From: Desulfobacterales bacterium
GTDB taxonomy: Bacteria; Desulfobacterota; Desulfobacteria; Desulfobacterales; JALSRD01
Direction of reading: 5' to 3'
Length of the DNA: 64,000 nucleotides
NCBI GenBank assembly: GCA_026984935.1
Contig: JALSRD010000100.1
Location: 1-64,000, forward strand
Shown: in pieces, positions 15,862 through 24,685 of the stretch
Layout: each line of letters opens with the position of its first letter
Numbering within the stretch: position 1 is the stretch's first letter
Position numbers and translations under genes: made by a program
Notes under the pieces: model-generated
Seen by the model: the letters and a program-made list of their open reading frames with translations, nothing else
The model's database searches: none
Told to the model about the DNA's origin: nothing

Positions 15862-18216
15862 ATGCGCATACAACGCAGAGGACGAATCGGTTTTATGGCG
15901 CCGGCATGTGTGACGGCACGTTCCCGGTACGGCGTGCAGCGCCGGCGGCTGATGGTGGTGACAGGGGGGATTTTGGCGGCGTTCCTTTTCTGCGCCGGCG
16001 TCGCTTCCGGCGGCGGTCTGATGGCGCCGTCCGTGAACAGCCGGCAGCCCTGGAAAGTTTCGGCCGACGAACTCAAGTACGATCAGGCCGCCGACCAGTA
16101 CGTGGGCACCGGCAACGTCAGCATCACGCAGGGGGATAAACGCCTGACGGCGGATTTCGTGCGCTTTGACCAAAAAACCATGCAGGCCTTCGCCCGGGGG
16201 CATGTCATCCTGAATGTCGGGCCCGATCTCATTTCGGGAGACAGTATCGAGATCGACCTCAACACCGAACTGGGGACCATCTATAACGGGACGATCTTTT
16301 TCAGGGAAAACCACTTCTTCATCCGCGGGCACAAAATCCAGAAGGTCGGCCCCGAGAGCTTTACGGCGGACAGGATTTCGATAACCACCTGCGACGGCGA
16401 GCGGCCCGACTGGAAGCTGACAGGCCGCAATGTCAAACTGGAAAGGGAGGGTTACGGCAAGGTCAGCCACGCCGCCCTGTGGGTGAAAAACGTGCCGGTG
16501 CTCTATGCGCCTTACCTGGTTTTCCCCACCAAGCGCAAGCGGCAGTCCGGCCTGCTGGCCCCGGAATTCAACTTTTCGGACCGCAACGGGTTTCAATACA
16601 TCCAACCCCTTTACTGGGCCATCAACGAAAGCTCCGATGCCACGCTCTACTGGCATCACCTGGCGCGCCGCGGCGAAAAAATCGGCGCGCAGTACCGCTA
16701 TATGCGCGACGGCTGGTCCAAAGGCGCCGTCATGTTCGATTACCTGGATGACCGCCAGATCGATGACGGCCAGGGGACCTCCAGCCAGGACTGGGGCTAT
16801 ACCCACGATGATGTCCTGCGAACCAACTCGGATCGGTACTGGCTGCGCGCCAAGGCGGACCAGCGCCTGCCCCACGACTTTGTCGCCAAACTCGATGTGG
16901 ACGTGGTCAGCGACCAGGATTACCTGCGGGAATTCAGAGACCAGGTGACCGGTTTTTATGACAGCCGGGATTATTTTTTCAATACTTTCGGCCGCGATAT
17001 CGACGATTATGACGACCCGGTGCGCACGAGCCAGTTCGACCTGCGTCGCAACTGGGACAAATTTACGCTGGAGGGAACGGCGCGTTGGAACGACGACAGC
17101 ACGCTGCGCAATTCCGACAAGCCTGACAAGACCCTGCAGACGCTTCCGTTTCTCGGGTTCAACGGATCAAAACAAAAAATTCTGGAAAGCCCCTTTTACT
17201 ACGATTTTACCTCCGAATACCGCTATTATTACCGCCAGGACGGTGAAAGCGCTCACCGTGCCGATGCGCACCCGAGGGTCTTTCTGCCCATCCGCTACAA
17301 GGGGTATTTTACGCTGGAGCCTTCCCTGGGTCTGAGGGGTACGGTGTGGCATGTTGATCAGTTTGACGATGCGGATGGCGCGCAGCAGGTTGACAGAGAA
17401 CGCGATCCCACACGCGGGCTGTACGACGTGGGGGTCGACCTTAAAACGGAGCTGTTGAATGTTTTCGACATAAACGGAAAATCCGTGGACAGCATCAAGC
17501 ACCAGATCCGGCCGCGCGTCACCTATGCCTTCATTCCCGATGTCGATCAGGAGGACCAGCCCAATTTTGATCCCCTGGACCGCATTGGAAAAGAAAACAT
17601 CATTACCTATTCACTGACCAATACCCTGACCTCCAAAATCAGGCATGCCGCCGGTGGGGGAAAAACGTCTGCCGGTAATGACTGGAATTATGAGTACCGG
17701 CGTTTCCTGCGTTTTTTCCTGGAGCAGTCCTACGATATCAACAAGGAGAAAGACGATGACCCACAGCCTTTCTCGCCCATTTTCGGTGAGCTGGAATTTT
17801 CACCTTTCCGATACCTGTCGCTGAAAGCCAATGCCGACTGGAATACCTACGATAATGACTTTGAGCGCAACGGCATTGCCGCGCGCGCCTTGGATTATCG
17901 TGGAGACCGTGTTTACGTGGAACACCGGCGCAAAAAAGACGACTACGAATCCATTTATACCTCGCTGCTGGTGAACATCAACAACCGCCTGTGGGCCAAC
18001 GGTGAGTACGAGCGCGATCTGCGGGCCGATGAGGATGTAAAATACGGCGTGGGGCTGCTCTACAATGCGCAGTGCTGGTCGGTGCGTGTCAGCTATACCG
18101 ACGAGCAGGACGAAGACCGCCTGACCTTCATGATCAACCTGCACGGCATCGGTGAATTCGGGCAGTCTTTTGGCGTGGGACTGGGCGGTCTCGGCCGGGA
18201 ATCGTCCATTGAATAA
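15862..18216 (+). CDS. lptD: LPS-assembly outer membrane protein LptD
   Basis: LptD is the outer-membrane barrel that, with a lipoprotein partner, inserts LPS into the outer leaflet. The 784-residue product has a long basic signal peptide (hydrophobic core LMVVTGGILAAFLFCAGVAS), an N-terminal LptA-like jellyroll (WKVSADELKYDQ, GTGNVSITQGDKRLTADFV), and a long beta-barrel region with many Tyr/Asp-rich strands. After the signal peptide I find only two cysteines, in ITTCDGERPDW and NAQCWSVRV, so a single interdomain disulfide is possible. The ATG at 15862 with gaggag just upstream is preferred over the track start at 15709. No LptE candidate is adjacent. Confidence 0.93.
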   Translation: MRIQRRGRIGFMAPACVTARSRYGVQRRRLMVVTGGILAAFLFCAGVASGGGLMAPSVNSRQPWKVSADELKYDQAADQYVGTGNVSITQGDKRLTADFVRFDQKTMQAFARGHVILNVGPDLISGDSIEIDLNTELGTIYNGTIFFRENHFFIRGHKIQKVGPESFTADRISITTCDGERPDWKLTGRNVKLEREGYGKVSHAALWVKNVPVLYAPYLVFPTKRKRQSGLLAPEFNFSDRNGFQYIQPLYWAINESSDATLYWHHLARRGEKIGAQYRYMRDGWSKGAVMFDYLDDRQIDDGQGTSSQDWGYTHDDVLRTNSDRYWLRAKADQRLPHDFVAKLDVDVVSDQDYLREFRDQVTGFYDSRDYFFNTFGRDIDDYDDPVRTSQFDLRRNWDKFTLEGTARWNDDSTLRNSDKPDKTLQTLPFLGFNGSKQKILESPFYYDFTSEYRYYYRQDGESAHRADAHPRVFLPIRYKGYFTLEPSLGLRGTVWHVDQFDDADGAQQVDRERDPTRGLYDVGVDLKTELLNVFDINGKSVDSIKHQIRPRVTYAFIPDVDQEDQPNFDPLDRIGKENIITYSLTNTLTSKIRHAAGGGKTSAGNDWNYEYRRFLRFFLEQSYDINKEKDDDPQPFSPIFGELEFSPFRYLSLKANADWNTYDNDFERNGIAARALDYRGDRVYVEHRRKKDDYESIYTSLLVNINNRLWANGEYERDLRADEDVKYGVGLLYNAQCWSVRVSYTDEQDEDRLTFMINLHGIGEFGQSFGVGLGGLGRESSIE

Positions 18217-18330
18217 GCTGACTTGCAGCGACAGATCCGCCGGAAAGCGCCGCTGCCGCCATGCCGGACGGCTCTTTCCGCAGGCCGACAGTCTTTCAGC
18301 CACCGGGTTTTTTAAGGAAACGCGTAAAAC

Positions 18331-18861
18331 GTGGCCACCAAAGAGGCACTGAAACCGGCTTGGTATGTGCTGCATACCAAAAGCCGATTTGAAAATGTCG
18401 TCAGCGAAGGACTGGGGAAAAAGTCTTTTGAGGCCTTCCTGCCCCGGGTACGGATCAAAAGCAAACGCCGGGACCGCAAACTCCTGATTCGGGTTCCCCT
18501 CTTTCCCGGCTACCTGTTTGTCAAAACAGACCTGAACCCTTACGCGCATCTCGAGATTTTAAAGACCGTCGGGGCGGTGCGCCTGATCGGCAATCGGCAG
18601 GGCCCGATCCCGGTGCGTGACGATACGGTGGATTCCATCCGCATCATGACCGCGGCGGACCGGCCGGTGCTCACCGGCAGCCGTTTTAAAAAAGGCGACC
18701 CGGTAATCGTGGTGCACGGGCCTTTTCAAGGTGTTTGCGGCACCTTTGTGCGCTATCGCGGCAGTGGACGGGTGGTGGTCAACGTCGAAGCCCTGGGCCA
18801 GTGGGCGGCCGTGGAAGTGGATGAAGACGACGTCGAAACATTCCGCCGCATCCTGCCGTGA
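18331..18861 (+). CDS. NusG-like transcription elongation factor (RfaH/UpxY type)
   Basis: The 176-residue protein has a NusG N-terminal domain (WYVLHTKSRFENVV, FLPRVRIKSKRRDRK, PLFPGYLFVKTDL) and a C-terminal KOW domain (KKGDPVIVVHGPFQGVCGTF). Paralogs of this kind bind RNA polymerase and suppress pausing or termination on specific long operons, often for surface polysaccharides. Core NusG normally sits beside secE and ribosomal protein genes; here the neighbours are lptD and an HU/IHF gene, which suggests a specialised paralog. The GTG at 18331 follows aaggaaa. The operon it controls is not evident. Confidence 0.85.
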   Translation: MATKEALKPAWYVLHTKSRFENVVSEGLGKKSFEAFLPRVRIKSKRRDRKLLIRVPLFPGYLFVKTDLNPYAHLEILKTVGAVRLIGNRQGPIPVRDDTVDSIRIMTAADRPVLTGSRFKKGDPVIVVHGPFQGVCGTFVRYRGSGRVVVNVEALGQWAAVEVDEDDVETFRRILP

Positions 18862-18899
18862 CTAATGTCCGCGGAACCGGCGAAACATACACTAACTGC

Positions 18900-18929
18900 T
18901 TGACTTGCCGGTAAGTTTCATTTTATAGG
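18900..18929 (+). promoter_or_regulatory. putative promoter of the HU/IHF-family gene
   Basis: TTGACT and TATAGG are separated by 18 bases, with the predicted start near 18936 and the gene ATG at 18978. Confidence 0.5.
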
Positions 18930-18977
18930 GGTAAATTGGAAGGGCATGCGGGACCCGAAAATGACGAAGGAGGCTCA

Positions 18978-19253
18978 ATGAACAAATTGGAGCTTATTTC
19001 CGCCTTGAAGAACGAAGCCGGTATTTCAAAGGCGGAAGCATCAAAAGTGGTGCAGATATTTTTTGACCAGATGGTCGATGCCATGGCCAGGGGTGATCGT
19101 GTCGAGATTCGCGGACTGTGCAGCTTTTACGTCAAGGAATACAAGAGTTACACGGGGCGCAACCCCAAAACCGGTGAGAAAGTGGCCATCAAGCCTAAAA
19201 AACTGCCGTTTTTTAAATCAGGCAAAGAACTGAAAGAACGGGTCGACTATTAA
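18978..19253 (+). CDS. HU/IHF-family DNA-bending protein
   Basis: The 91-residue histone-like protein has the helix-turn-helix dimer core (ELISALKNEAGISKAEAS) and the beta-arm region (VEIRGLCSFYVKEYKSYTGRNPKTGEKV), including the RNPKTGE signature at the DNA-intercalating tip. It bends DNA and organises the nucleoid. The sequence is closer to IHF subunits than to typical HU, but which subunit cannot be decided. The ATG at 18978 has a perfect aaggagg; the track start at 18936 is rejected. Confidence 0.92.
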   Translation: MNKLELISALKNEAGISKAEASKVVQIFFDQMVDAMARGDRVEIRGLCSFYVKEYKSYTGRNPKTGEKVAIKPKKLPFFKSGKELKERVDY

Positions 19254-19256
19254 TTT

Positions 19257-20321
19257 GTGTCCGGGTTTAGCTCGATAGTCGGTCAGGAAAAGCCCATCCA
19301 ACGGATCCGGACGTTTCTGCAGAATCAGACAATACCCCACGCACTGCTTTTCACGGGGATTCCAGGCGTCGGCAAGCGCCATACGGCTGTTCAGCTGGCC
19401 ATGGCGTGCAACTGCCATGCGCGCACGCAGGATCGCGGGCAACCTTCGCGGGTGCGCCAGTCACCGGCCGAACCGTCCGCCAGTGCAGCCATCCCCTGCG
19501 GTCAGTGCGCTGCCTGCCGCAAGATCAAGTCAGGCACCCATCGGGATGTTTTACGCCTAAAACCCTCGCGATCGTCCATCCGCATTGAGCAGATTCGTGC
19601 GCTGCAGGACGCGCTGAGCGTGCGGCCGCACGAGGCGGTGATGCGGGTGGTGATCGTCAGTCGGGCGCAGTGCATGACGGCAGCGGCGGCCAACGCCTTT
19701 CTGAAGATTCTGGAAGAGCCGCCGGCCGAAACGCTGCTGATACTGACAGCTCCCGCAGCGGGCGATCTATTGCCGACGGTTGCGTCCCGGTGTCAGCGCA
19801 TCCACTTCAGCCCCCTTTCCCGTGCGCGCCTGGCACAATTGCTGGTGCAGCAGATAGGCGTGGCGCACGGTCAGGCGCTGACCCTGGCGGCGGCTTCCGG
19901 TGGCAGTTACGCCCGGGCGCTGGCCATGGCGGAAAACGGCTGGATCGATTTGCGCGATTGGGTGGTTGCCCAGCTGGCTGAATTGTCACAGGCCGGCCCG
20001 GCGCACATATTGGCGTTTGCCGACCGGTTGGCGCAAAATACCGCCAAGCTGCAGGACATCTTTGAGATTGTCGGCAGCTGGCTGCGGGATCTGCTGGTGG
20101 TGCGCTTTTTGCCGGAGGCCGTGGTGCACCGGGACCGGTGCGAAGAACTGGCCGCGCTGGCCGTGAAAAGCGATCCGGACAAGCTGCAGAAAGGCTTCGC
20201 GGCGCTTGGCCGGGCACAGCGCGACATTCAGGACAATGCCAATGCCCGGCTGACGTTGACGGCGCTGATGTTGCAGCTGGCCGGAAGCGGCCGTGGGGCA
20301 GACCAGGGGAGTACCCATTAA
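19257..20321 (+). CDS. holB: DNA polymerase III delta' subunit
   Basis: This clamp-loader subunit is 354 residues long. It starts FSSIVGQEKPIQRIRTFLQN, then has the P-loop-like GIPGVGKRHTA with Arg where an active ATPase has Ser/Thr, as expected for the non-hydrolysing delta' subunit. Zinc cysteines (CNC and CGQCAAC) are separated by an unusually long Ser/Pro/Arg insertion of about 30 residues. LKILEEPPAETL and the arginine-finger motif SRC follow. It precedes ricT and metG, a gene neighbourhood also known from Firmicutes. Start GTG 19257 lies 3 bases after the HU/IHF stop with no clear ribosome site, so coupling is likely. Confidence 0.9.
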   Translation: MSGFSSIVGQEKPIQRIRTFLQNQTIPHALLFTGIPGVGKRHTAVQLAMACNCHARTQDRGQPSRVRQSPAEPSASAAIPCGQCAACRKIKSGTHRDVLRLKPSRSSIRIEQIRALQDALSVRPHEAVMRVVIVSRAQCMTAAAANAFLKILEEPPAETLLILTAPAAGDLLPTVASRCQRIHFSPLSRARLAQLLVQQIGVAHGQALTLAAASGGSYARALAMAENGWIDLRDWVVAQLAELSQAGPAHILAFADRLAQNTAKLQDIFEIVGSWLRDLLVVRFLPEAVVHRDRCEELAALAVKSDPDKLQKGFAALGRAQRDIQDNANARLTLTALMLQLAGSGRGADQGSTH

Positions 20322-20325
20322 TGAC

Positions 20326-21144
20326 ATGAAAAAAGTCGTCGGAGTGAGGTTCAAGCCCGCCGGCAAGGTCTATGACTTTGATGCGGGCGCCTTCGTACTG
20401 AAGATTGGTGATGCCGTAATTGTCGAAACCGCCCAGGGACTTGGCTTCGGCGTCGTTGCCAGGGCCACGGAAAGATTAAAAGCGGAAGGGTTTGACAAGC
20501 CGCTGAAGAAAGTGTTCCGCCTGGCCAATGAAAAGGATCTTCGACAGCGGGAGAAAAACAGCGCTACGGAGCTGCGTGCCTACCGTTTCTGCCTCGGCTG
20601 TATCAGGAAGCTGGGCCTTAAAATGAATCTTTTTTCCGTCGAAAGCACTTTTGACGCCGGCAAACTGACATTTTACTTTACGGCTGACGGCCGGGTGGAC
20701 TTCCGGCAGCTGGTGAAGATGCTGGCCAGGGAATTGGGGGTGCGTGTTGAAATGCGGCAGGTGGGCATCCGCAATCAGGCCAAGCTGTGCGGCGGAGCGG
20801 CCCGTTGCGGCCGCCAGACCTGCTGTTCGACTTTTATGGAAAAGTTCATTCCGGTATCCATCCGCATGGCCAAGGAGCAGGGCCTTTCGCTCAATCCGAC
20901 CAAGATCTCCGGGCAATGTGGCCGGCTGATGTGCTGCCTGACATTTGAGTACGATACCTACCGGGAACTGCGCGGCAAGCTTCCCAGGATCGGCAGGAAG
21001 ATCGACACTCCCATGGGAAGAGGACGAGTGGTGCGTCAAAACGCCCTGCAGCGCCGTATTACCGTTCGCCTGGACAAGGGGGAGGAAGTCGAGATTGACA
21101 CTGAAACCATGATGCAGACCGACAGCGGAGAGATGCATGGATAG
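20326..21144 (+). CDS. ricT: PSP1-domain protein RicT/YaaT family
   Basis: The 272-residue protein has the PSP1 C-terminal domain and the family's conserved cysteines (FCLGCIRKLGL, ARCGRQTCCSTF, GRLMCCLTFEYDTY). In Bacillus, RicT is part of a complex that binds [4Fe-4S] clusters and modulates RNase Y and differentiation; the role in Proteobacteria is not settled. The start is taken at ATG 20326 (MKKVVGVRFKPAGK), just after the holB stop, not the upstream GTG at 20293. Its end overlaps metG by 8 bases. Confidence 0.9.
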   Translation: MKKVVGVRFKPAGKVYDFDAGAFVLKIGDAVIVETAQGLGFGVVARATERLKAEGFDKPLKKVFRLANEKDLRQREKNSATELRAYRFCLGCIRKLGLKMNLFSVESTFDAGKLTFYFTADGRVDFRQLVKMLARELGVRVEMRQVGIRNQAKLCGGAARCGRQTCCSTFMEKFIPVSIRMAKEQGLSLNPTKISGQCGRLMCCLTFEYDTYRELRGKLPRIGRKIDTPMGRGRVVRQNALQRRITVRLDKGEEVEIDTETMMQTDSGEMHG

Positions 21145-23050
21145 GGTTTTTTATATTACGACACCCATTTATTATGTCAACGCCAGACCCCACCTGGGGC
21201 ATGCCTATACGACGATTGTGGCGGACGTGGCCAGCCGTTACCAGCGCATGCAGGGCCGGGAGACCTTCTTTTTAACGGGAACCGATGAGCACGGCGACAA
21301 GATCGTGGAGGCGGCCCGGGCGGAGGGCATGAGCCCCAAGAGCTATGTCGACAAAATCAGCGCCGAATTCCGGCGGCTGTGGCCCGAACTCAACATCTCC
21401 AACGACGCCTTTATCCGAACCACCGATGCGGCCCACATTGCCGTGGTGGAGCGTGTGCTGCAGAAGATCTACGATGCCGGCGACATCTACTTCAGCGAGT
21501 ACGAGGGGCTTTACTGTTTCGGCTGTGAGCGCTTCTACGTGCCGCGCGAACTGGTCGACGGTAAATGCCCGGACCACCAGAAGGCGCCCGAACGCATCAA
21601 GGAGTCCAACTATTTTTTCAGGATGAGCCGTTACCAGGACTGGCTGATCGACCACATCAGAAAGTATCCTGATTTTATCCGGCCCGAGCGCTATCGCAAC
21701 GAAGTACTGGCCTTTCTGCGTGACCCTTTGGAGGACCTTTGCATCTCCCGGCCCAAGTCCCGGCTGCAGTGGGGGATTACGCTGCCTTTTGACAGCAACT
21801 ACGTCACGTACGTCTGGTTCGATGCGCTGTTGAACTACGTTTCCGCCCTGGGATACCCCGAAGGGCCCCGCTTCCGGAAATTCTGGCCGTACGCCCAGCA
21901 CGTGGTGGCCAAAGACATTTTAAAGCCGCACGGCATCTATTGGCCGATCATGCTCAAGGCCGCCGGGATTCCGGTTTACCGGCATCTGAATGTCCACGGC
22001 TATTGGAACGTGGACCGGACCAAAATGTCCAAAAGCATCGGCAATGTCGTCGAACCGCTCGACCTGAAAAATATCTACGGCCTGGATGCCTTTCGGTTTT
22101 TCCTGATGCGTGACATGGCTTTTGGCCTGGACTCCAGTTTCAGCGAAAAAGCACTCGTCGAACGCCTCAACGCCGACCTGGCCAACGACCTGGGCAATTT
22201 GTTCTCCAGGGTCCTGGCCATGCTGCACCGCTATTTCAAGGGACGGGTTCCCGAGTCGGATCCCGCCATGTGCGACGAGTTCGGAAAAACCCTGTGTGCC
22301 GGCGCCCGGCAGACCATCGCACATTATGCACAGCACATGGAAACCATGGCCTTCCACAGTGCGCTGGCGGCCGTCTGGGAGTATATCGGCGAGATGAACC
22401 GCTATGTCGATTACATGATGCCCTGGGAACTGGCGAAGTCGCCATCCAAGGAAGGCCAGCTGGCCGCGGTGCTTTGCAGCCTTCTCGAGGGCCTGCGCGT
22501 GGTGTCCGGTCTGATCTATCCGGTGATGCCCGCAACAGCGGCCACCATGCAGCGTCACCTGGGCCTGGATGCCGGCAAGCCCTTTTACAGGCTCAGCACC
22601 CTCGAGTCGTGGGGCTGCCTGCCGGCCGGCACATTGCTGCCGAAGGCCGTCAGCCTTTTTCCGCGTATCGACATCAAACAAAAAAAGCGTACGCCGCCTT
22701 CGGCCCGGGCGCAGGAAGAGACCCGGAAGGCGGAAATCGATCTGGAAGCCTTTGGCCGGGTGGACCTGCGTGTGGCCACGGTGACCCACGCCGAAGCCAT
22801 TCCCAAAGCCAAGAAGCTGCTGAAGCTGCAGGTGGATTGCGACGGGCCGCGCACCATCGTGGCCGGGATTGCAAAGGACTATGCGCCGCAGAATCTGGTG
22901 GGCCGGCAGGTGGTGATCGTGGCCAATCTGAAGCCGGTCAAACTGATGGGTATTTTGTCGCAGGGCATGCTGCTGGCCGTCGGTGACGATAAGGGACTGG
23001 CGCTGATCCATCCCGACCGGGAAGTTGCGGCCGGGGCATCCATCCGCTGA
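21137..23050 (+). CDS. metG: methionyl-tRNA synthetase
   Basis: This class I synthetase charges tRNA-Met. The 637-residue chain has HLGH at residues 19-22, a zinc knuckle (CFGCERFYVPRELVDGKCPDH, with only the four-ligand core of the second finger), the conserved KMSKS at 296-300 and a helical anticodon domain. A C-terminal Trbp111-like tRNA-binding domain follows (about 535-637, RVDLRVATVTHAEAIPKAKK). All catalytic motifs are canonical. It shares an operon with holB and ricT and overlaps ricT. Confidence 0.97.
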   Translation: MDRVFYITTPIYYVNARPHLGHAYTTIVADVASRYQRMQGRETFFLTGTDEHGDKIVEAARAEGMSPKSYVDKISAEFRRLWPELNISNDAFIRTTDAAHIAVVERVLQKIYDAGDIYFSEYEGLYCFGCERFYVPRELVDGKCPDHQKAPERIKESNYFFRMSRYQDWLIDHIRKYPDFIRPERYRNEVLAFLRDPLEDLCISRPKSRLQWGITLPFDSNYVTYVWFDALLNYVSALGYPEGPRFRKFWPYAQHVVAKDILKPHGIYWPIMLKAAGIPVYRHLNVHGYWNVDRTKMSKSIGNVVEPLDLKNIYGLDAFRFFLMRDMAFGLDSSFSEKALVERLNADLANDLGNLFSRVLAMLHRYFKGRVPESDPAMCDEFGKTLCAGARQTIAHYAQHMETMAFHSALAAVWEYIGEMNRYVDYMMPWELAKSPSKEGQLAAVLCSLLEGLRVVSGLIYPVMPATAATMQRHLGLDAGKPFYRLSTLESWGCLPAGTLLPKAVSLFPRIDIKQKKRTPPSARAQEETRKAEIDLEAFGRVDLRVATVTHAEAIPKAKKLLKLQVDCDGPRTIVAGIAKDYAPQNLVGRQVVIVANLKPVKLMGILSQGMLLAVGDDKGLALIHPDREVAAGASIR

Positions 23051-23062
23051 ATTGCTGACACC

Positions 23063-24463
23063 ATGACTCCAGACAGACGCCCGATAAAGCGCGAACCTGC
23101 GGCTTCGTCCTCCTGGCAGGCCTACCAGCGCAGCCTCCAGAAAAGAAGTCTTCAGAGAAAGACGCTGCGTACCGTGGCCAGGGTCGTGCTGGCCCTTGTG
23201 CTGCTGGCCGGTGCGGCCTACGGACTGGTGGGTGCCCTGGGCCACAGGTCGGCCGGAACCGCCATCACACCACTTCCGGAGCCGTCCGGTGAAAAATCGG
23301 CCGCAGGGGCGGGCGGACGCATGCACCCTGCCGCGCTGTTTTCCAAAGCCCAGGTGCGGGCGCTTGTAGACCCCCATGCATTTTTGAACCGGCGGCAGAG
23401 CCAATTTGATATCACCTCACAGGGGCGCACCTACCACCTTAAAACCACACTTGATCCCGCCCTGCAGACGCTCCTGTTGGACCGCCTGGACCGCAAACAC
23501 GCCCGCTACATCGGAATCGTGGCGATGAACCCTTTTACCGGCCAGGTAAGGGCCATGGTCAGCTATGACGAAAAAGATGCCCAGCACAATGCGTGCATCG
23601 GCACGACATTTCCTTCGGCTTCCATTTTTAAAATCATCACCGCGGCGGCGGCCATCGAAAAGCTGGGGCTCAACGCCTATTCGCGCCTGAAGTACAACGG
23701 CCGTAAGCACACCTTGTACAAATTCCAGCTCAAGGACCGCAACAACCGCTACACGCGTCACATTTCACTGAAAGACTCTTTTGCCCAGTCGATCAATCCG
23801 GTTTTCGGAAAACTGGGCGCCAGGGCGCTGAACGGTACAATCCTCGAGAACTATGCCCGGGCCTTCGGGTTCAACCAGGCCATCGCCTTCGAACTGCCGC
23901 TGCTGCCCAGTGTCATCGTGGTCGCCGACAAACCCTACCAGTGGGCCGAGGTGGCCAGCGGGTTCAATCGAACAACGCGCATCACACCGCTGCATGGCGC
24001 CCTGATTGCCGCAGCCGTGGTCAACGGCGGCACGTTGCTGGAGCCGACGATCATCGACAGTATTCAGAACGCCGACGGAGAGACCGTGTACCGCGGGCGG
24101 CTGTCGCCCGTCCGCAAAGCCATATTGCCGCAGACCGCCAGGGAGATCCGGCGGCTGATGGCCACGACGGTCAGATCGGGAACCGCCAGAAAAGTCTTTC
24201 GCGGCTATCGCCGGGACCGCGTGTTGTCAAGGCTGGACTTAGGGGGCAAGACCGGCAGCATCAACAATGACCCGCGCTACGACTGGTTTGTCGGCTTTGC
24301 CCGTGAGAAAGGCGGCGCTGTGGGGCTGGTGGTTGCGGCCCTGGTGGCCCATGAAAAACTGATCGGCAGGCGCGCAGGACAGTATGTGCGCATGACCGTG
24401 ACCGCCTATTTTCGCGACTACTTCGCCCGCAAACCGCAGCCCGGCAAAACCAAGCGCGGATAG
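23063..24463 (+). CDS. penicillin-binding transpeptidase, minimal class B-like
   Basis: The 466-residue membrane-anchored protein has a basic N-terminus and one transmembrane segment (VVLALVLLAGAAYGLVGAL), a short periplasmic stalk, and a full transpeptidase domain. The domain carries the catalytic SIFK (SxxK), SIN (SxN) and KTG motifs, in SASIFKIITAAAAIEK, SFAQSINPVFGKLG and GGKTGSINND. It lacks both a glycosyltransferase domain and a recognisable PBP dimerisation domain. It should cross-link peptidoglycan or act as a related acyl-serine transferase. It follows metG by 12 bases. The precise PBP subclass is not assigned. Confidence 0.88.
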   Translation: MTPDRRPIKREPAASSSWQAYQRSLQKRSLQRKTLRTVARVVLALVLLAGAAYGLVGALGHRSAGTAITPLPEPSGEKSAAGAGGRMHPAALFSKAQVRALVDPHAFLNRRQSQFDITSQGRTYHLKTTLDPALQTLLLDRLDRKHARYIGIVAMNPFTGQVRAMVSYDEKDAQHNACIGTTFPSASIFKIITAAAAIEKLGLNAYSRLKYNGRKHTLYKFQLKDRNNRYTRHISLKDSFAQSINPVFGKLGARALNGTILENYARAFGFNQAIAFELPLLPSVIVVADKPYQWAEVASGFNRTTRITPLHGALIAAAVVNGGTLLEPTIIDSIQNADGETVYRGRLSPVRKAILPQTAREIRRLMATTVRSGTARKVFRGYRRDRVLSRLDLGGKTGSINNDPRYDWFVGFAREKGGAVGLVVAALVAHEKLIGRRAGQYVRMTVTAYFRDYFARKPQPGKTKRG

Positions 24464-24572
24464 TGCCGCGTTTCGCCGCCGCCCTAACGCTGCGGTGTCG
24501 GGCCGGTGTTCCGCCGGGCGCCGCGGCTCGCCGGACATGGGCTTCTGCGCCTGCTTTCCCGCCAACTTAATC

Positions 24573-24601
24573 TTGACAGGCCGGTGCAAATAATCTAATC
24601 T
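24573..24601 (+). promoter_or_regulatory. putative promoter of the lysS-lol-bam-lpx block
   Basis: TTGACA and TAATCT are separated by exactly 17 bases, giving a start near 24608 and a leader of about 78 bases before the lysS ATG. It is the only strong promoter candidate I noticed ahead of the 15-gene plus-strand block. Confidence 0.6.
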
Positions 24602-24685
24602 TTAAAACTTTTATCCGGTTTGAATGGAGATGGCTATAAATCAAACGAAATTAACAGGTTACACCTTCACTACGGCCGAGCGATT

